NCBI RefSeq assembly: GCF_933775445.1
Contig: NC_065876.1
Coordinates: 23,808,001 to 23,872,000 of the forward strand
DNA from: Argentina anserina
Taxonomy: Eukaryota > Streptophyta > Magnoliopsida > Rosales > Rosaceae
DNA: 64,000 nucleotides
Direction of reading: 5' to 3'
Positions 34,533-46,562 of this stretch are shown here, piece by piece; the first letter of the stretch is position 1; each line of letters begins with the position of its first letter. The position numbers and the translations under genes are program-made. The notes under the pieces are model-generated. The model searched no databases. It saw only the letters and a list, made by a program, of their open reading frames with translations, and was not told the origin of the DNA.

Positions 34533-36844
34533 TGTAATGACCCGAGTTTTGAAACAATTTATTGGATTGTTTTAAAATTTATAAGTTTGTGAAATTCATT
34601 AAACGTGTTTGTTTCACTTTGTGACGTCGGAAATCGAAAACGAAACCGATATCGGAAATGTGAATGAGAAAAACGTTACGTTCCGCGATGTGAGAATCGA
34701 CTTTTACTTCGTCGCTCGTTTGTGAAAACTTCCTTCACGAAACTCGTAGAGCTCGTCGATACGAGTTCGTGGACACGTCACGCGTTCTAATCGAACGTTG
34801 TACGTGAAAGTTATTAATGACGGAAGTAGTTTCTGATTTTGGAAACGGGTATAAAAAGGAAATTAATGGAGCTAGGGTTTCCATTTCCGGTGCTTCCAAG
34901 GCCGGGAATAGGTGATGTTTCGATTAAATTGTTTGTTGTGATTATTGTTTGTGTGATTTTGGATGGATTTGAGAAGGATATAGAGGAGATCGGAGTAGGA
35001 GGAGGAGGGGAGGATACCGCCGCCTTAGACGGCGCGTGTGGGTGCGTGGAGGAGGTAAGAGGCGGCAGGAGGCCGTGGAGAAGAAGATGAAGGAAAAAGG
35101 AGAGGTTTTGGGGCGGAGGTGGCGGCGTGCTACGCGCCGGTTCTAGAATCGGCGCGTGGGCCCCACGCGCTACCACAGTGAGTGGCGCGTTAGCGCCACG
35201 TGCGGTCGCTGGAGGTGGTGCGTGTACCCCACGAGCCGCCACATGCGGCGGCGCGTGAATAGTGAATTTAAAACAGTAATTTTTAAAATTTATTTTTTTA
35301 CGTACGGTAAATGTAAAAGTGATTTACGTATAGTAAATGTGAAATTGTTTTACGTACAGTAATTGTAAATGCAAATTACGTACATTAAATGTAAAAGTAA
35401 TTTTGGAAGGGTAAATCGTAATTATTATTTACTGAGACAGTATTTACGATTGAATAGTATGCATACGTACAGAAATACGTATATAGTATGTACTCATACA
35501 AGAATACGTAATTGATATGTATTTGTACAATAAATACGTGAATAGTAAATGCATGAACATTAATTTCGTAAAAACCAGAAATTGCTGAACAGTAAAATAT
35601 TGTTACTGTTTCGGCATTTAAGGTTTTACGTAACGATTCTAAATTCACTTCTTATCTTTTCAAGGTGATCGATACTTCAAGTAAAGGATTCACGTTTAGA
35701 ATCGTGGAAATTACGCTGAGGATTATAAGGTGAGTAAAATCTCACAATGACAAATCTACCCTTGCGGAGATTCAAGAATATGTTAAAGTTTAAAGAATGA
35801 ACGAGGCTATGTATTTGATATAGTGGATTGTGTATGTGTATAAATGGTAAATAGGTACATATATATGGTTTGCTATATTATATACTATCGTAATTTCCGT
35901 TGTGAATAAGTTCATTTTGGTGTTAAGATATATATATTGAGCATGTTGATTTAATTTGTACAATTTAATGTGATGATTATTGTACGTGGTTTTAACATTG
36001 AGTTTTGTTAAAACGTTTTTGTCTTCAAATGTGTTTATGTCTCGGACGTGTTTATGTCTTCGGACGTGTTTTATGTCTTTGGACGTGTTTTCAGTCTTCG
36101 GACATGTTGGCATGTCGGAACCTTGCCTTTGGCCGGGCGAAAGTTACGATACAGTTAGAGCTCTAGTCTGTCTGCCGGGGTACTGCATAGGAGGTAACAG
36201 ATGGGTTATCGGCTTATGAGTACCCATATTTTGGATATTGGGTAGCAGGTGGTTAGCCAATGTCGGCGGCGTACTATCATGAGGGGTAACAGAGGTGTAC
36301 CAGCGCTCATGAGTACCCGTATTATAAATGCATTTAGGTAAACATAGGGGTTGCCTAATTTCTCATGAGCATATACATTTTCATTTTATTAGATAATCAG
36401 ATGGGCTGTCTAATGACTCATGAGTGCATTTATGATTGATGTTTTGTGGAGTTTTGTATATTTTGTTATGCGAGTTATATTGTTATTTTACTCATACGAG
36501 CTGCAAAGCTTACCGGGTTTGTGTTTACAATCCCGGTGCACCTATTCGATGGTGTAAGGGATACTTCCGCAGATGTGGATTAGTGGAAACCGACGGACAA
36601 CTCTGAAGACTCGAAGTTGTTTATTTCTATCTCGTGGTGTGGATTTGTGAGGATTTCTACATTTTCATTGATATAATATTGAATTATAAATTTGGTTTGT
36701 AATAATCGGTTTGACTGAGTTGTATTTTGAACTCAGAAATGATCCGCTGTGACATTAAAATGATTTCGATTTATTGAGATTGTTTTAGAGTTTATCATGA
36801 CTTCGAAATTTGAGTTTCATACTCGAAATTTTGGGATCGTGACA
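34533..36844 (+). mobile_element. Solo LTR, family A, copy 2, with exact target duplication
   Basis: 2,312 bp from TGTAATGACCCGAGTTTTG to TTGGGATCGTGACA. The flanks are GTGAT at 34528-34532 and GTGAT at 36845-36849, a perfect 5-bp duplication. It is the best-preserved copy of the family, with relatives in reverse orientation at 9089-10826 and 49988-53298. It contains a TATA box about 320 bp in, a GC-rich leader-like block (about 34980-35260), runs of TACGTA-type sequence, and an array of a roughly 18-20-bp unit based on TTATGTCTTCGGACGTG at about 36020-36110. No internal retroelement sequence flanks it. Confidence 0.9.
34850..34858 (+). promoter_or_regulatory. TATA box of the family A LTR
   Basis: TATAAAAAG in the plus orientation. 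The same motif appears reversed in the other two copies (near 10512 as CTTTTATACCC and near 52747 as ATTTATACTAG), which sets the transcribed strand of the family. Confidence 0.6.
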
Positions 36845-36849
36845 GTGAT

Positions 36850-37257
36850 GAACCTAGAGGTGACGATTACACCCAAAATAAAATCAGATTTTTGCATAAT
36901 ATATGTGTAGATTTTTGAACAATGAGGAGCCATGATTCTGTGAGAAATAAAGAAAAATGATGTAGTTAAATCTCAACTAAAAAGATGAGATCTAGTTGTG
37001 ATAGAACAATGTGTTGCTCATTCCTTACTCTTCCATAAAATTAGCCCGAAAATACATGGCACCTCCAAAAGTGGTGGTACTCGGAAAATTACTGGAATTT
37101 TACATTTTTCTCTTCTTCTTTATTCCACATCAAAATACCTAAAAACAAATAAAGTTAATTAAAAAATATAAAAATATAACAAAATAGCTAAATAAAATGA
37201 ATAATTAACACAATAAAAGTCACATAAATATGTAACTATCACTAAACACAACCATAA
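36850..37257. other. Unclassified repeat, right part
   Basis: Continuation of the sequence at 33123-34527 after the solo LTR. It includes TGGTGGTACTCGGAAAATTACTGG near 37071. No gene. Confidence 0.4.
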
Positions 37258-37737
37258 TGGATCCATTTTTAGAGTAAGTACAATATTATTAATTCACATA
37301 TATTTATTCAGTTTTCTTTTAATAATTATTAGTTATGTTAACTTTTATATTTATATAGTTTTATATATTCTTTTAGTATGCATTTGGAAGAGTTGCAAAC
37401 AAAAGACAAACGACTTGTGAAAAATGGAACTTTACTTTAGAACCAGCATATTGAGAAAATTGCAGAATGGACAAAAAGTAAGGTTACCTGAATTCCATTA
37501 TCTCAATTTTTTTGTGCTCTTTTAATTGTTACCAATTGTATACCATTTAAATGTTAAATACTTGACAGATCCCTATTGACTCAAAAAATCATTCAAAGAC
37601 GTTGAGATGGTTGGCATATGGACCTAGAAAAACTGCACTGTCATTTAAAGGATATATTATCAATGGGCGGCGGTTTCACACGAATGATGTTGACAGTGAA
37701 ACTCAAAATAGTGGGGTGACTTATGTGTTGGATGAAG
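37258..37737 (+). pseudogene. C-terminal TNP2-type fragment
   Basis: MDPFLD joins across a short intron to MHLEELQTKDKRLVKNGTLL, then a stop, then HIEKIAEWTKSKV. A second piece reads HSKTLRWLAYGPRKTALSFK, GYIINGRRFHTNDVDSETQN and SGVTY. These are standard phrases near the end of plant CACTA TNP2 proteins. A TAG within the first exon and the missing transposase core show that it is dead. Confidence 0.75.
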
Positions 37738-37738
37738 A

Positions 37739-38600
37739 ATGGCAAAAGGAAGTCATATTTCAGTGGATGACTTAGTTAAAATACTAGCGATAAAGAATAA
37801 AGAACGAAGACTTCAGCTCAAACCCGACAACATTCCAACTTTGGTAGATTGGACAAAGTTTATCAAGACAAAAACAAGCCCAGATTTTAAGGTATGCTAT
37901 TGTTTAGTATTAATTAAGTACAAGTTTATATTAAGAGAGATGATTTTCATATTAACAAATAACATAGTCCAGGTCATAAGTGAAAAGTATAAGGCGTAAA
38001 CAAATACCACATACATGCAGTCGAGAGGGAATGGCTCGACTAGCAGCTAATATGGTAATACATATTGCATATTATTGTGATTTTAAACAAAGTTCTCTAA
38101 ATTATGATGACTTCATTCGCTTCTTTTTTATATATTTGCAGAAGAGAAATAGTGCCAACCCATCTTCTATGACAAGGGTTAAAGTGTGGATCAAAGCTCA
38201 CACAAGAAAAGATGGTACACCTGTGCACCTGTGAATACAACAGTTGGTGAAACTATTATAAGGGAACTCCTTTCTTATATTGTTTTTTTTAATAGAGTAT
38301 ATGTTCCCTCTCAAAAAGAAGAATAATTTTCAGGAGAAGATAAGAAAGGTTGATAGTGATTCTACCCCATCCTCAACAACTAATGTGAGAGAGGATGCTC
38401 AAGTGTTAGGACAAGACAAACGTGGACGATTAAGAGGAATGGGAAGAGGAGTTAGTGAGTTACTATGACCAAAGTATCTTACAAGCTCGGGACAAGCGTG
38501 TGAAAATGCTAGAAGAGAACCAGTTTACTCTTCAAGGCATAATAAACCAATTGGCGGGCTTAGTGCACTCATTAATTGGAAAGCATCAGGTATGCAAGAC
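37739..38600 (+). pseudogene. Ptta/En/Spm-type transposase fragment
   Basis: In order: DNIPTLVDWTKFIKTKTSPD, ISEKYKA-stop, REGMARLAANM, a short intron, then NPSSMTRVKVWIKAHTRKDG and TVGETIIRELLSYI. This matches the conserved block of the plant En/Spm transposase family (Pfam Transposase_24 as I recall it). A coiled-coil piece follows (RDKRVKMLEENQFTLQGIIN). Stops after YKA and after TPVHL break the reading. Intron-exon texture is retained. Confidence 0.7.
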
Positions 38601-38888
38601 ATGTTATGTATTTTAAATAGTTAACAAGTACAACAACTAAATATCAAAAACTTCCACTACAACTTTTTGGTTTTGCATTGTTAGACACCGCCAAATTTGC
38701 AAGTTGATAATGAGCAAAATGAGCCTACAGTTAACAAGACTTCACCAGTGGTAACATATTCAACTCCATTCTTTATTTTTTTTTAGTCATCCTGTTTTAA
38801 ATTTAAAAGTGTTATCATCAACTTACATTGTATCAATATGATTATATATTTTATTATTGTAGGGTATGAGCCCTAAAGTTATGGACCA

Positions 38889-39948
38889 GTGCAAGCTCTT
38901 AGATTGGTGTGGAACAAAAGAGATTGTAACTGAAGGACCTTAGTACTCCAGTGATCCGAATTTGTTTGTCAATCATACTCCTCTTGGGCCAAATGCAATG
39001 AAAGTGAGGGTAGATATTCCAAATAAACCTAAAGCTTTACTTTAGAGGCCTACACCTGATATGAGTTCCATGCAACAAGCTGAAGGAATGACAATAGCAT
39101 GGCCAGCTGATAAAGTGGTCTTACAAATTAGTCAGCAATTTCAGAATGAAGATTATACAGCAAAGCCTTCGGTACACATATTTTTTTTCCTTGGCCTGCT
39201 CATTTATTTCATTGCTCCTATAATTTATATTGCACAAGGTACTTAAGTTATATGCCCCTGTATTCATGGTTGGGCAGAGTAACACAAGGTCAATCAAGTG
39301 CAAGTTATTCAATTGGAGTGGGAAAGACGAAATAGTTGCTGAAGGTCGTTGGTTTTCTAATGATCCAAAAATGCTTGTTAATGATATTCCTTCTGGTCTT
39401 AATGCCATAATTGTTTGGGTTGATACCGCAACAAGTCCTGAAGCGTTTTTATGGCGACCTACTCCTAATATGACATATATTGAAGATGCGGTTGAAATTA
39501 AAGTAGCATGGCCTACACAAAAAGTTGTTATGGAGAACAATATTCCAAACAGTGAGGAACCTGAATGCCTATCATCTCCTTCGGTAATGTTTACTTTTTG
39601 ATGAATTTTACTACCATTAATTTGACATGTAAGTGAATTGACTTATCTTATAACTAATATTATTTTGTTTGCATTGAAGCTAGAGTGTGAACAACAACAC
39701 TGAAAAAGTGCAAGTTGTTATATTTTAGTGGCTCTGGAGAGATAGTGGCTGAAGGACATTGGTCATCAAGTGATCCAAACTAGCTGGTCCATTGTGTTCC
39801 TTTAGATCCTAATGCTATGAGAGTTTGGGTCGATATCCCAAGGATCCCTACTGCATCTCTTTGGAGGCCAGCGTCCGATTTTCATTGCATTGAAGATGTT
39901 ATAGGTACTACTACAACTTGGTCATCTCACAAGGTTGTTATGCTTTGA
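38889..39948 (+). pseudogene. Three tandem copies of a CACTA-associated module
   Basis: Three modules of about 75-80 residues, each in its own exon-like block, begin CKL and end WP/WS-x-x-KVV: 38889-39125 (CKLLDWCGTKEIVTEGP), 39299-39535 (CKLFNWSGKDEIVAEGRWFS) and 39709-39948 (starting CKLLYFSGSGEIVAEGHW after a frame change). Shared positions include the central PLGPNAMKVRVDIP / LDPNAMRVWVDIP motif and LWRPTPD/LWRPTPN. I associate this module with plant CACTA second proteins (the DUF8039 type as I recall). Modules one and three contain in-frame stops; module two is open throughout. Confidence 0.65.
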
Positions 39949-40429
39949 TGATCTCGTAAGTTTATGCATAAGTCATTATTGATTTCAGCATGTTACTATT
40001 GTGATTACTTATATTTTAGGAACTTATCTAATTATGACTTTGTCTTCTTTTTTGTAGAAGTATCTGGTTGAAGATGATGAGCTCAAGGAATTCAACAATA
40101 ATGCAGAGAAGTAGCTCCCTTTGTTTGGTTGAGTTTATTAAATTTCTATAAGTGGTCCATATCGGATCTAAAGACACAACTTGTTGGTTAGACTAGTTTT
40201 CAAATTTCTTTTGAAGGGAGCTCAAATGCTATTTTGTGTATGCTAGATACAATTAACTATGAATAGTTTTGGACCATTTAATGAAATGTTATGTGGTATG
40301 GTAGTCAATCTTAATTTGAAATGTTATAATTAATCAGTGTAAGAACAGTCAGAGCGCTTTGAAAATACAAATATAACATTCGTAAAATACTCTTGACAGT
40401 AATTTAAACACCATTATAAATAAGACAAT

Positions 40430-40713
40430 AGCATTTTATAAGTGCTATCGATAATAAATTAATAGCAGTTGTGAATAGATAGCGTTTGTAAATGCTATGG
40501 TTATAGTGAATAAATAACGTTTGGAAATGCTATGCTTACTATTAATAGATATCGTTTGGAAATGCTATGCTTACTATTAATAGATAGCGTTTTCAAACGC
40601 TATCTATAGCGCCAGACTTAAGATAGCAGAAGCAGTGATAGCGTTTTCTTTACCGCTATTACATCATATTATAGCATTTTTGGACGCTATAAATGATGGT
40701 TGGTGGTGTAGTG
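40430..40713. repeat. CACTA subterminal repeats and right terminal inverted repeat
   Basis: A unit resembling TAGCGTTTGGAAATGCTA recurs four or more times in direct and inverted form between 40470 and 40700, including the palindrome AGCGTTTTCAAACGCT near 40585. The last 12 bases are the terminal repeat. Such arrays are where CACTA DNA-binding proteins attach. Confidence 0.75.
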
Positions 40714-41445
40714 TTCTCTGTGGTGCATTTGTGCTCAAGAGCTTCCCATATTATCCTTGGAGACTCAATGTGCAATTGCTTCTTCAGTATCCTTATTACT
40801 TGGTTTAGGCAAGGGCTGCAACTTAGGATCCAAAACATATAAACATTTAGAACAGTAAGCATGAATCGCATCTTGTCCTTCCAGCGAGTGAAGATTGTTC
40901 CATCAAAATTGTCCAACTTGTAGACATCTTGGTTGATAATATCATCGACATGTTTCCAGACTTGTTCTCCATAGCAAAATAACACTTTAAGATTATTGGG
41001 GTATATAGGTACGATTTGAATCGTTTTCCTAAAGTGTTATTTGCCCGCACTCAATGAGTTTGCTAAAGGTTCTTGACAAATCACTTTCAGGATACAACAA
41101 AGTTTGGAATCTGCAATATAGTAAAATCGAAAAATTCTCTTAGAAAATACTAGAAGGAAATTGTATGGTTATAAGAGAAGAGGAGAAGAAACAAGAGAGA
41201 TCGGGTAATGGCAAAATGATTTGATGATTCGAATTGGTGGCATGTGGTGTTGTTTATATAGAGATGAAAAAGTATCAAAGACACCCTTTCATTGTGAAGA
41301 ACATCCATCACCAACAACTGCTCTCTCTTCAACAAGTATGTAACTTTTGAGATACCTCTTTATACATATCTGATTATAATTCAATCCTCACATCTCTTCA
41401 ACGATATATATGATATATATAATTGAAATTACCAATACTTTCCTA
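40714..41445 (-). mobile_element. Copia relic: LTR-like leader and start of gag
   Basis: On the minus strand, about 41445-40985 matches the LTR remnant at 26540-28044. It is followed by an ATG at 40972 and a Copia gag N-terminus: MENKSGNMS, then in a shifted frame KLDNFDGTIFTRWKDKMRFM, then in another YVLDPKLQPLPKPSNKDTEE, then SPRIIWEALEHKCTTEN. At least two frame changes and an internal deletion are present. The gag ends abruptly at the CACTA terminus. Confidence 0.7.
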
Positions 41446-41663
41446 TTGATAATGTAGGACCAAAAGCTTAACACCATGGATACCAGGTGAGTGACGCCCT
41501 AACCCAGTTTGGAGTGTGCTGAACTGCCAAACTGCCAATTATGCTTCAAACCGTACAGGATAGCCGTTATTTGAAAATGAGTTGGTTATACGTATTCATT
41601 CGGATTGAATTTCCGCTTAAGTTTTATGATATAAAAGTATAAGCAAGATACATTTTGTTATTA
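41446..41663. other. Short intergenic stretch
   Basis: No feature recognised between the Copia relic and the target duplication of the next solo LTR. Confidence 0.4.
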
Positions 41664-41668
41664 ACTAC

Positions 41669-42429
41669 TGTAGACACATGAAATTTAATGAAGTAAATTA
41701 TCTTCGTTAAACAATTAAATCGACCAAGAGCCCAACAAAATTACACACGTGGCTAAAAGTCAACAAAGTTGGTGCATATCCGAATAAAACTCGTGTCAAC
41801 ATATAAACGGATGATCATAATCGAAGCTACGTGATTCCGACGTAAATCGAAAAATTGAATGTCATTAACGATTCGAAATGGTAATCGGACATTTGATTAA
41901 ATTAATAAATTTCTTAACGGTTATAATTAAGTCAATTATTTTCTATTTAATTTAGTTATGAGAATAACTAATTTTAAATTAATCGGAAAATACATATTGA
42001 TTTAATTATACAATTAAAGAATTTATTATTTTAGTGTCATTAAAATATTCTACAAAATAAAAACCTTGACACTATAAATACTTTATTCAACATAAAAAAG
42101 AGGGGGATTTTTAGACTTGAGAAGAAAAGAGAAAATCACTTGAGCAAGATCACTCTCGACAAATCCCAAAGTCTCTCAAGTCCACGAAGATCATCAAATC
42201 CACGAAGAATCGTCAAGCGGCCAAATCGCTCGTTCTTCATCAAATCCAAATCCAAATCAAACTCAAATTCTCAAGATCAAGTGCACGTCACCCTTGAGCC
42301 AAGTCATATACGGAAATAGAATCAGAAGAGTTCACAAAGATTGTAACCCGTGCTTGATATTCAATAAATTACATTTTATTTGTACACATGTCTGCATTCT
42401 CTTATTGGTTTTCAGATTATCGTTCTACA
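41669..42429 (+). mobile_element. Tat solo LTR with exact target duplication
   Basis: 761 bp from TGTAGACACATGAAATTTAA to CGTTCTACA, ends TGTAGA...TCTACA. The flanks are ACTAC at 41664-41668 and ACTAC at 42430-42434. It belongs to the same family as 25275-25500 and 32205-33117. No internal sequence adjoins it, so it arose by LTR-LTR recombination. Confidence 0.9.
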
Positions 42430-42434
42430 ACTAC

Positions 42435-43555
42435 CTTCATACAGATTCATCGCAGAGAAAGAAAATTAATCAATTAGAATCACCAAAACTACGCCTGTAT
42501 GTTAGATACATATAAAATCTTTTGAGATTCTGATCAACGGGTGATTCAATGACAGTGACGGGCTAAAAGTCTGCTGAAATAATTAAGATTGACCATTAAG
42601 ATTTGATGATCTGGCCGGCTAAACTGAGAATCCTGAAACTCCGAAAGATATCGACATGGTTTTCACTTTTCACGGTTGCATCCGGTGCACATTTAGTACG
42701 TAGGTCGGTGGTGTTCGTGTAGTAATTAACTTGTTACACAGTTTCTCGTGGTGACGTACTGGCCGGATTTGCTCGTCATGACGTACACGACTATACCTTG
42801 GGTTAAAGCTTTAGTGCTTTACGTTTATCGCGTACGTGGTACGGGTATATTCCAAAGGTTGGAACTTGGAACGTCTGCTTCAAATTGTCATTAAAATTAA
42901 GCCAATTTTTCTTCATTTGTTTTTTCGGCAAGAGACACCCTAAAAGACCCGATTTGAGTGTTGATCGGTGTTGGACTAGAGTCCTAGCCTTGAAATTCGC
43001 TTTCATACCTTGTTTTACCTTGCTAGGCTCTGTTTTTGTTCTGGGTTTTTTTTCCCTTGCCTGTTTTCTGTTTCTGGTGTTTGTTTGGCGCTGTTTTTTT
43101 CCTTGTGGTGTTGTTGTTCTGTTTGGGGCTGGTTGACCTTGTTGAATGAAAGTTCTTGTTGACCAAAAAAACCTTTTTTCTGTACGTGGGTTCGACATAA
43201 CTTAAAAGTATTTATATACAGTGTATCTGTTTTCAATTGTTCTTCACGGCATGCGTTCAAAGTACTGTTCAACTCAATATCGGACCAAATGAAAAAGAAT
43301 AAAAGATTTGTTCAACTTAACAATACGACCAGGATTTTTTCCTGTTGTAAAACTTGTAATTCAAGAAACATGACTCATCATTAAGTACCTTAAAATAACC
43401 TAACCTGACATTATTGATCTCTGATTTGAACAAATAGATTGCACAAATAACGTGGAAGTATAAAGATAATTATCTCACAGAGATGAACTGATTCGTGCAA
43501 CTTCTGAGACGAGTGAAAAATTTTGTTTGTAAGTTGTACATAAAGTTAAATATAG
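42435..43555. other. Intergenic sequence
   Basis: No supported gene. The overlapping frames near 42800-43270 on both strands are T-rich on one side and K/R/T-rich on the other and match nothing I know. Confidence 0.4.
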
Positions 43556-43564
43556 TTATATATA

Positions 43565-44641
43565 GAGTATTTTTCACCAACAGTCCCTCAACTATGGTGT
43601 ACCTACCAATGTGATACCTCAACTCTTAATCGTACCAATGTGATACCCAGACTCTAGTATTGCTATCATTGAAGTACTTCCGTCAGTTTTTTTTCAACTT
43701 CTCCGTCATCTTGGTGACGTGGCAAGTACGTGAGGCCCACAAAGAGGGTTAAAAGACAAAATTAACCTCATCTGAGAGAAACAATATTTTTCCGGCCATT
43801 TACCTTGAGAAAGACACCCAACAATTCCAATTTTGGCGCCAATTTTCCCTCCATACTCCTTAATTTGTGTCTCTTATCTAAACTAAAGAACTACCGCCAA
43901 CCAGTCGACCACAATCTGATAAAACCTAGATCAATCTCATTTTCTATTTTTACCCTAGCACTTGTTAAACTAACAGAATAAATATAGAAATTTATATGGA
44001 ACATCTCATTTCCACAATCTCATAAGAATATAGAAACACATAACTTAACGAAATTCAAATACATGTGTTAAGTACCATTAGTTGCCACCTTTTATGTTGA
44101 TCTGCCATGATTTTTGCTTGTAAGAACTAATGGTACTTAAACATGTAGTTGAATTTCGTTAAATTATGTGTTTCTATATTCTTATGAGATTGTGGAAATG
44201 AGATGTTCCATATAAAATTCTATATTTATTCTGTTAGTTTAACAAGTGCTAGGGTAAAAATAGAAAATGAGATTGATCTAGGTTTTATCAGATTGTGGTC
44301 GACTGGTTGGCGGTAGTTCTTTAGTTTAGATAAGAGACACAAATTAAGGAGTAGGGAGGGAAAATTGGCGCCAAAATTGGAATTGTTGGGTGTCTTTCTC
44401 AAGGTAAAGGGCCGGAAAAATATTGTTTCTCTCAGATGGGGTTAATTTTGTCTTTTACCCCTCTTTGTGGGCCTCACGTACTTGCCACGTCACCAAGATG
44501 ACGGAGAAGTTGAAAAAAACTGACGGAAGTACTTCAATGATAGCAATACTAGAGTCTGGGTATCACATTGGTACGATTAAGAGTTGAGGTATCACATTGG
44601 TAGGTACACCATAGTTGAGGGACTGTTGGTGAAAAATACTC
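43565..44641. mobile_element. Nearly perfect foldback element, 1.08 kb, Mutator-like
   Basis: The left end GAGTATTTTTCACCAACAGT is mirrored by ACTGTTGGTGAAAAATACTC at the right end. The two arms of about 500 bp are almost identical inverted copies (for example TTTTGGCGCCAATTTTCCCT against AGGGAAAATTGGCGCCAAAA), separated by a loop of about 50 bp near 44080-44135. TTATATATA flanks it at 43556-43564 and at 44642-44650, an exact 9-bp duplication typical of Mutator-like elements. It encodes no transposase. Few mismatches separate the arms. Confidence 0.9.
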
Positions 44642-44650
44642 TTATATATA

Positions 44651-44811
44651 TGCCCTAACCCAAAAGGATTCAAAGTTTTGCTTCTTAATAAATCTAATTT
44701 TACTATGGTTTCCAAGGTTGCATCTCTTTAACATAGTAAGGGCGAAGAATAGATGAACCATCCATGTAATAGTTTAACTTGAGAGTATTTTCTCCTGTTG
44801 TTGTATTGATA
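44651..44811. other. Spacer between two mobile elements
   Basis: Short AT-rich stretch, nothing recognised. Confidence 0.4.
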
Positions 44812-44816
44812 AAACA

Positions 44817-45422
44817 TGTTAGGGAATTAGAATCCCTTTCAACATGGCTCACAGAGTATACCGATAAAAAAGTAAACAAACTATAACACAAGCAATAAGA
44901 GAACACCGAGATTAACAAGGTTTGACATAAACATATGCCTCATCCTCTGAGAGACACCATGTTCTTCACTATGAGAAATATAACTGTACAAACTACATTT
45001 GAGCTAAATCCCGTAACTCAAAAGTCAAAACTCATCTTATGTACAACCACACTCATAGAATCCCAAGAACACACCATCACTCAAGAGTTATCCTCACCCT
45101 TGACATCTCTGCTCTCTTTCACAAGAGATATATTCTCCATTGTCGATGACTGCATCCACCTTACCATGATGGTCATGCCCTAATGACCACATCCACGAAC
45201 TAAGTCATGACAGCCACACCTTGATATACTACCTATGTCTCCTATATGTAGTCACACCAATTACAATCCAATTAGTCATAGGAAAACCAAAACATTTTCA
45301 TATTAGAAAAGAACCAATTCCTGAAAGGAATAAATTTTGACATAAACCATGTTCAATTAGGAAGAGTAACCAAGTTCAACTAGGACTTACTTTCCTAATC
45401 AAATTCTCATCACATCCTAACA
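44817..45422 (-). repeat. 3' LTR of the non-autonomous element
   Basis: 606 bp. It aligns with 46563-47164 throughout, with scattered substitutions and a few one- to three-base indels. Confidence 0.9.
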
Positions 45423-46028
45423 ATCTCCACCCTTGATGAGAATTCCATGCAAGCCACCTTGCACCATCTTTAGCCATTGGCATTTTCTGGCACCAGCAGC
45501 ATATAGTCCGAATCAACAGTAGTCCTCCCTGATTCGTAACGACCAATCCTATGTGTAACTGCACCGAGTCAATAATCACCAGCTGACTCTGAAGATGGAC
45601 CTCAAAATGGCCTCTTATCTAGTAGGAATTTCCTTCTCACCATCATCTGAACACTAGAAACTTTTCAACGCCATCTTTGTTGTACCCGCAAATAAGACTC
45701 GTCTTTGTGCACCTTGTTTCTCATTCACCATCGAGGTCAAAGATAACATATGATACCTTTTAACATGTTCTTCTTGTATGAGGACCATTCCACCATGTGT
45801 GATTATACTAGCTCCACCTGCTATAAAGCACTTATAACCCTTTGGAAACTACTTGGCTCCTGAATATCTAAATTTTCTAATAAAGCACTTATATCACAGC
45901 ACCCAAAGTACGTCAATTTCAATTTTGATATTCAACCGAGAACATGTGACACCTATGAAGATTTTGAGATCATCTCCATATGAAATCATTTTCCACTACC
46001 ATAGTACCAACAAAGCCTTCCGCTTTAC

Positions 46029-46070
46029 ATGCCCCTAGTCACAACACTTGTAGCACCGTTGCGCCTAGAT
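46029..46070 (-). pseudogene. Relic Copia gag zinc knuckle
   Basis: The minus strand reads CYKCCD-stop-GHVKRKA. This keeps the Cx2C...H spacing of a Copia gag zinc knuckle (normally Cx2Cx4Hx4C); the expected final cysteine is alanine and one position is a stop. It marks the interior as degraded gag. Confidence 0.6.
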
Positions 46071-46547
46071 TTAGACCTGCTATAATAATTAAACCCCATG
46101 AAGTCTTTCTTTGCATTTATCCGTTGTCTTCGTTGGTTTCATATCTTTTCCTTTCAACGCTTTGTTAAGCTTCATTGAACTATGATGTTCTCCACTCTCT
46201 GTACCCAAAGAGTGAAACCCCTTTTTTTCTATCAAATACTCCACCTCAAACTATGAGTCCATATTTGAGGCCTTGATCAACTCCACAATCAACATGCAAT
46301 CCTTCGATGAACGAATACCACGAACGAAGAACAAGCATCGTTGACATCACGAACCACATTGACAAGATATGCCTCTCACCTCATCATTTCCTTGAGTCAA
46401 AAAAGATCCCTTGCAATCTCACCTTGATTATGATTCTTCTTGAGTTTGCTCCACCCGAGCTAGCTCCACCTAATGCACCTTTGAGTTGTCACCTTGACCG
46501 TTTGCTTGACTCCACCATGAATGATGACGTGCCCCAGCCAAACCATT

Positions 46548-46560
46548 GGCTCTGATACCA
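46548..46560 (-). other. Primer-binding site (initiator tRNA-Met type)
   Basis: The minus strand reads TGGTATCAGAGCC, two bases after the LTR end. It matches the common Copia site complementary to the 3' end of initiator tRNA-Met. Confidence 0.85.
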
Positions 46561-46562
46561 AT

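Larger units (their letters stand above)
37258..40713 (+). mobile_element. 5'-truncated CACTA (En/Spm) transposon
   Basis: The right terminus is intact: the plus strand ends GGTGGTGTAGTG, so the element reads CACTACACCACC from the other strand. It is preceded by subterminal copies of a TAGCGTTTGGAAATGCTA motif (40470-40700). Inside are remnants of the two CACTA gene types: the end of a TNP2-like protein, then a Ptta/En/Spm-type transposase with three tandem modules. I did not find the left CACTA end; the element seems cut at about 37258, where unclassified repeat begins. It inserted into a Copia gag relic that continues at 40714. Confidence 0.8.

Noticed and set aside
42803..43272. Overlapping frames on both strands near 43 kb
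   Set aside because: No domain, skewed composition, and each frame is largely the shadow of T-rich sequence.
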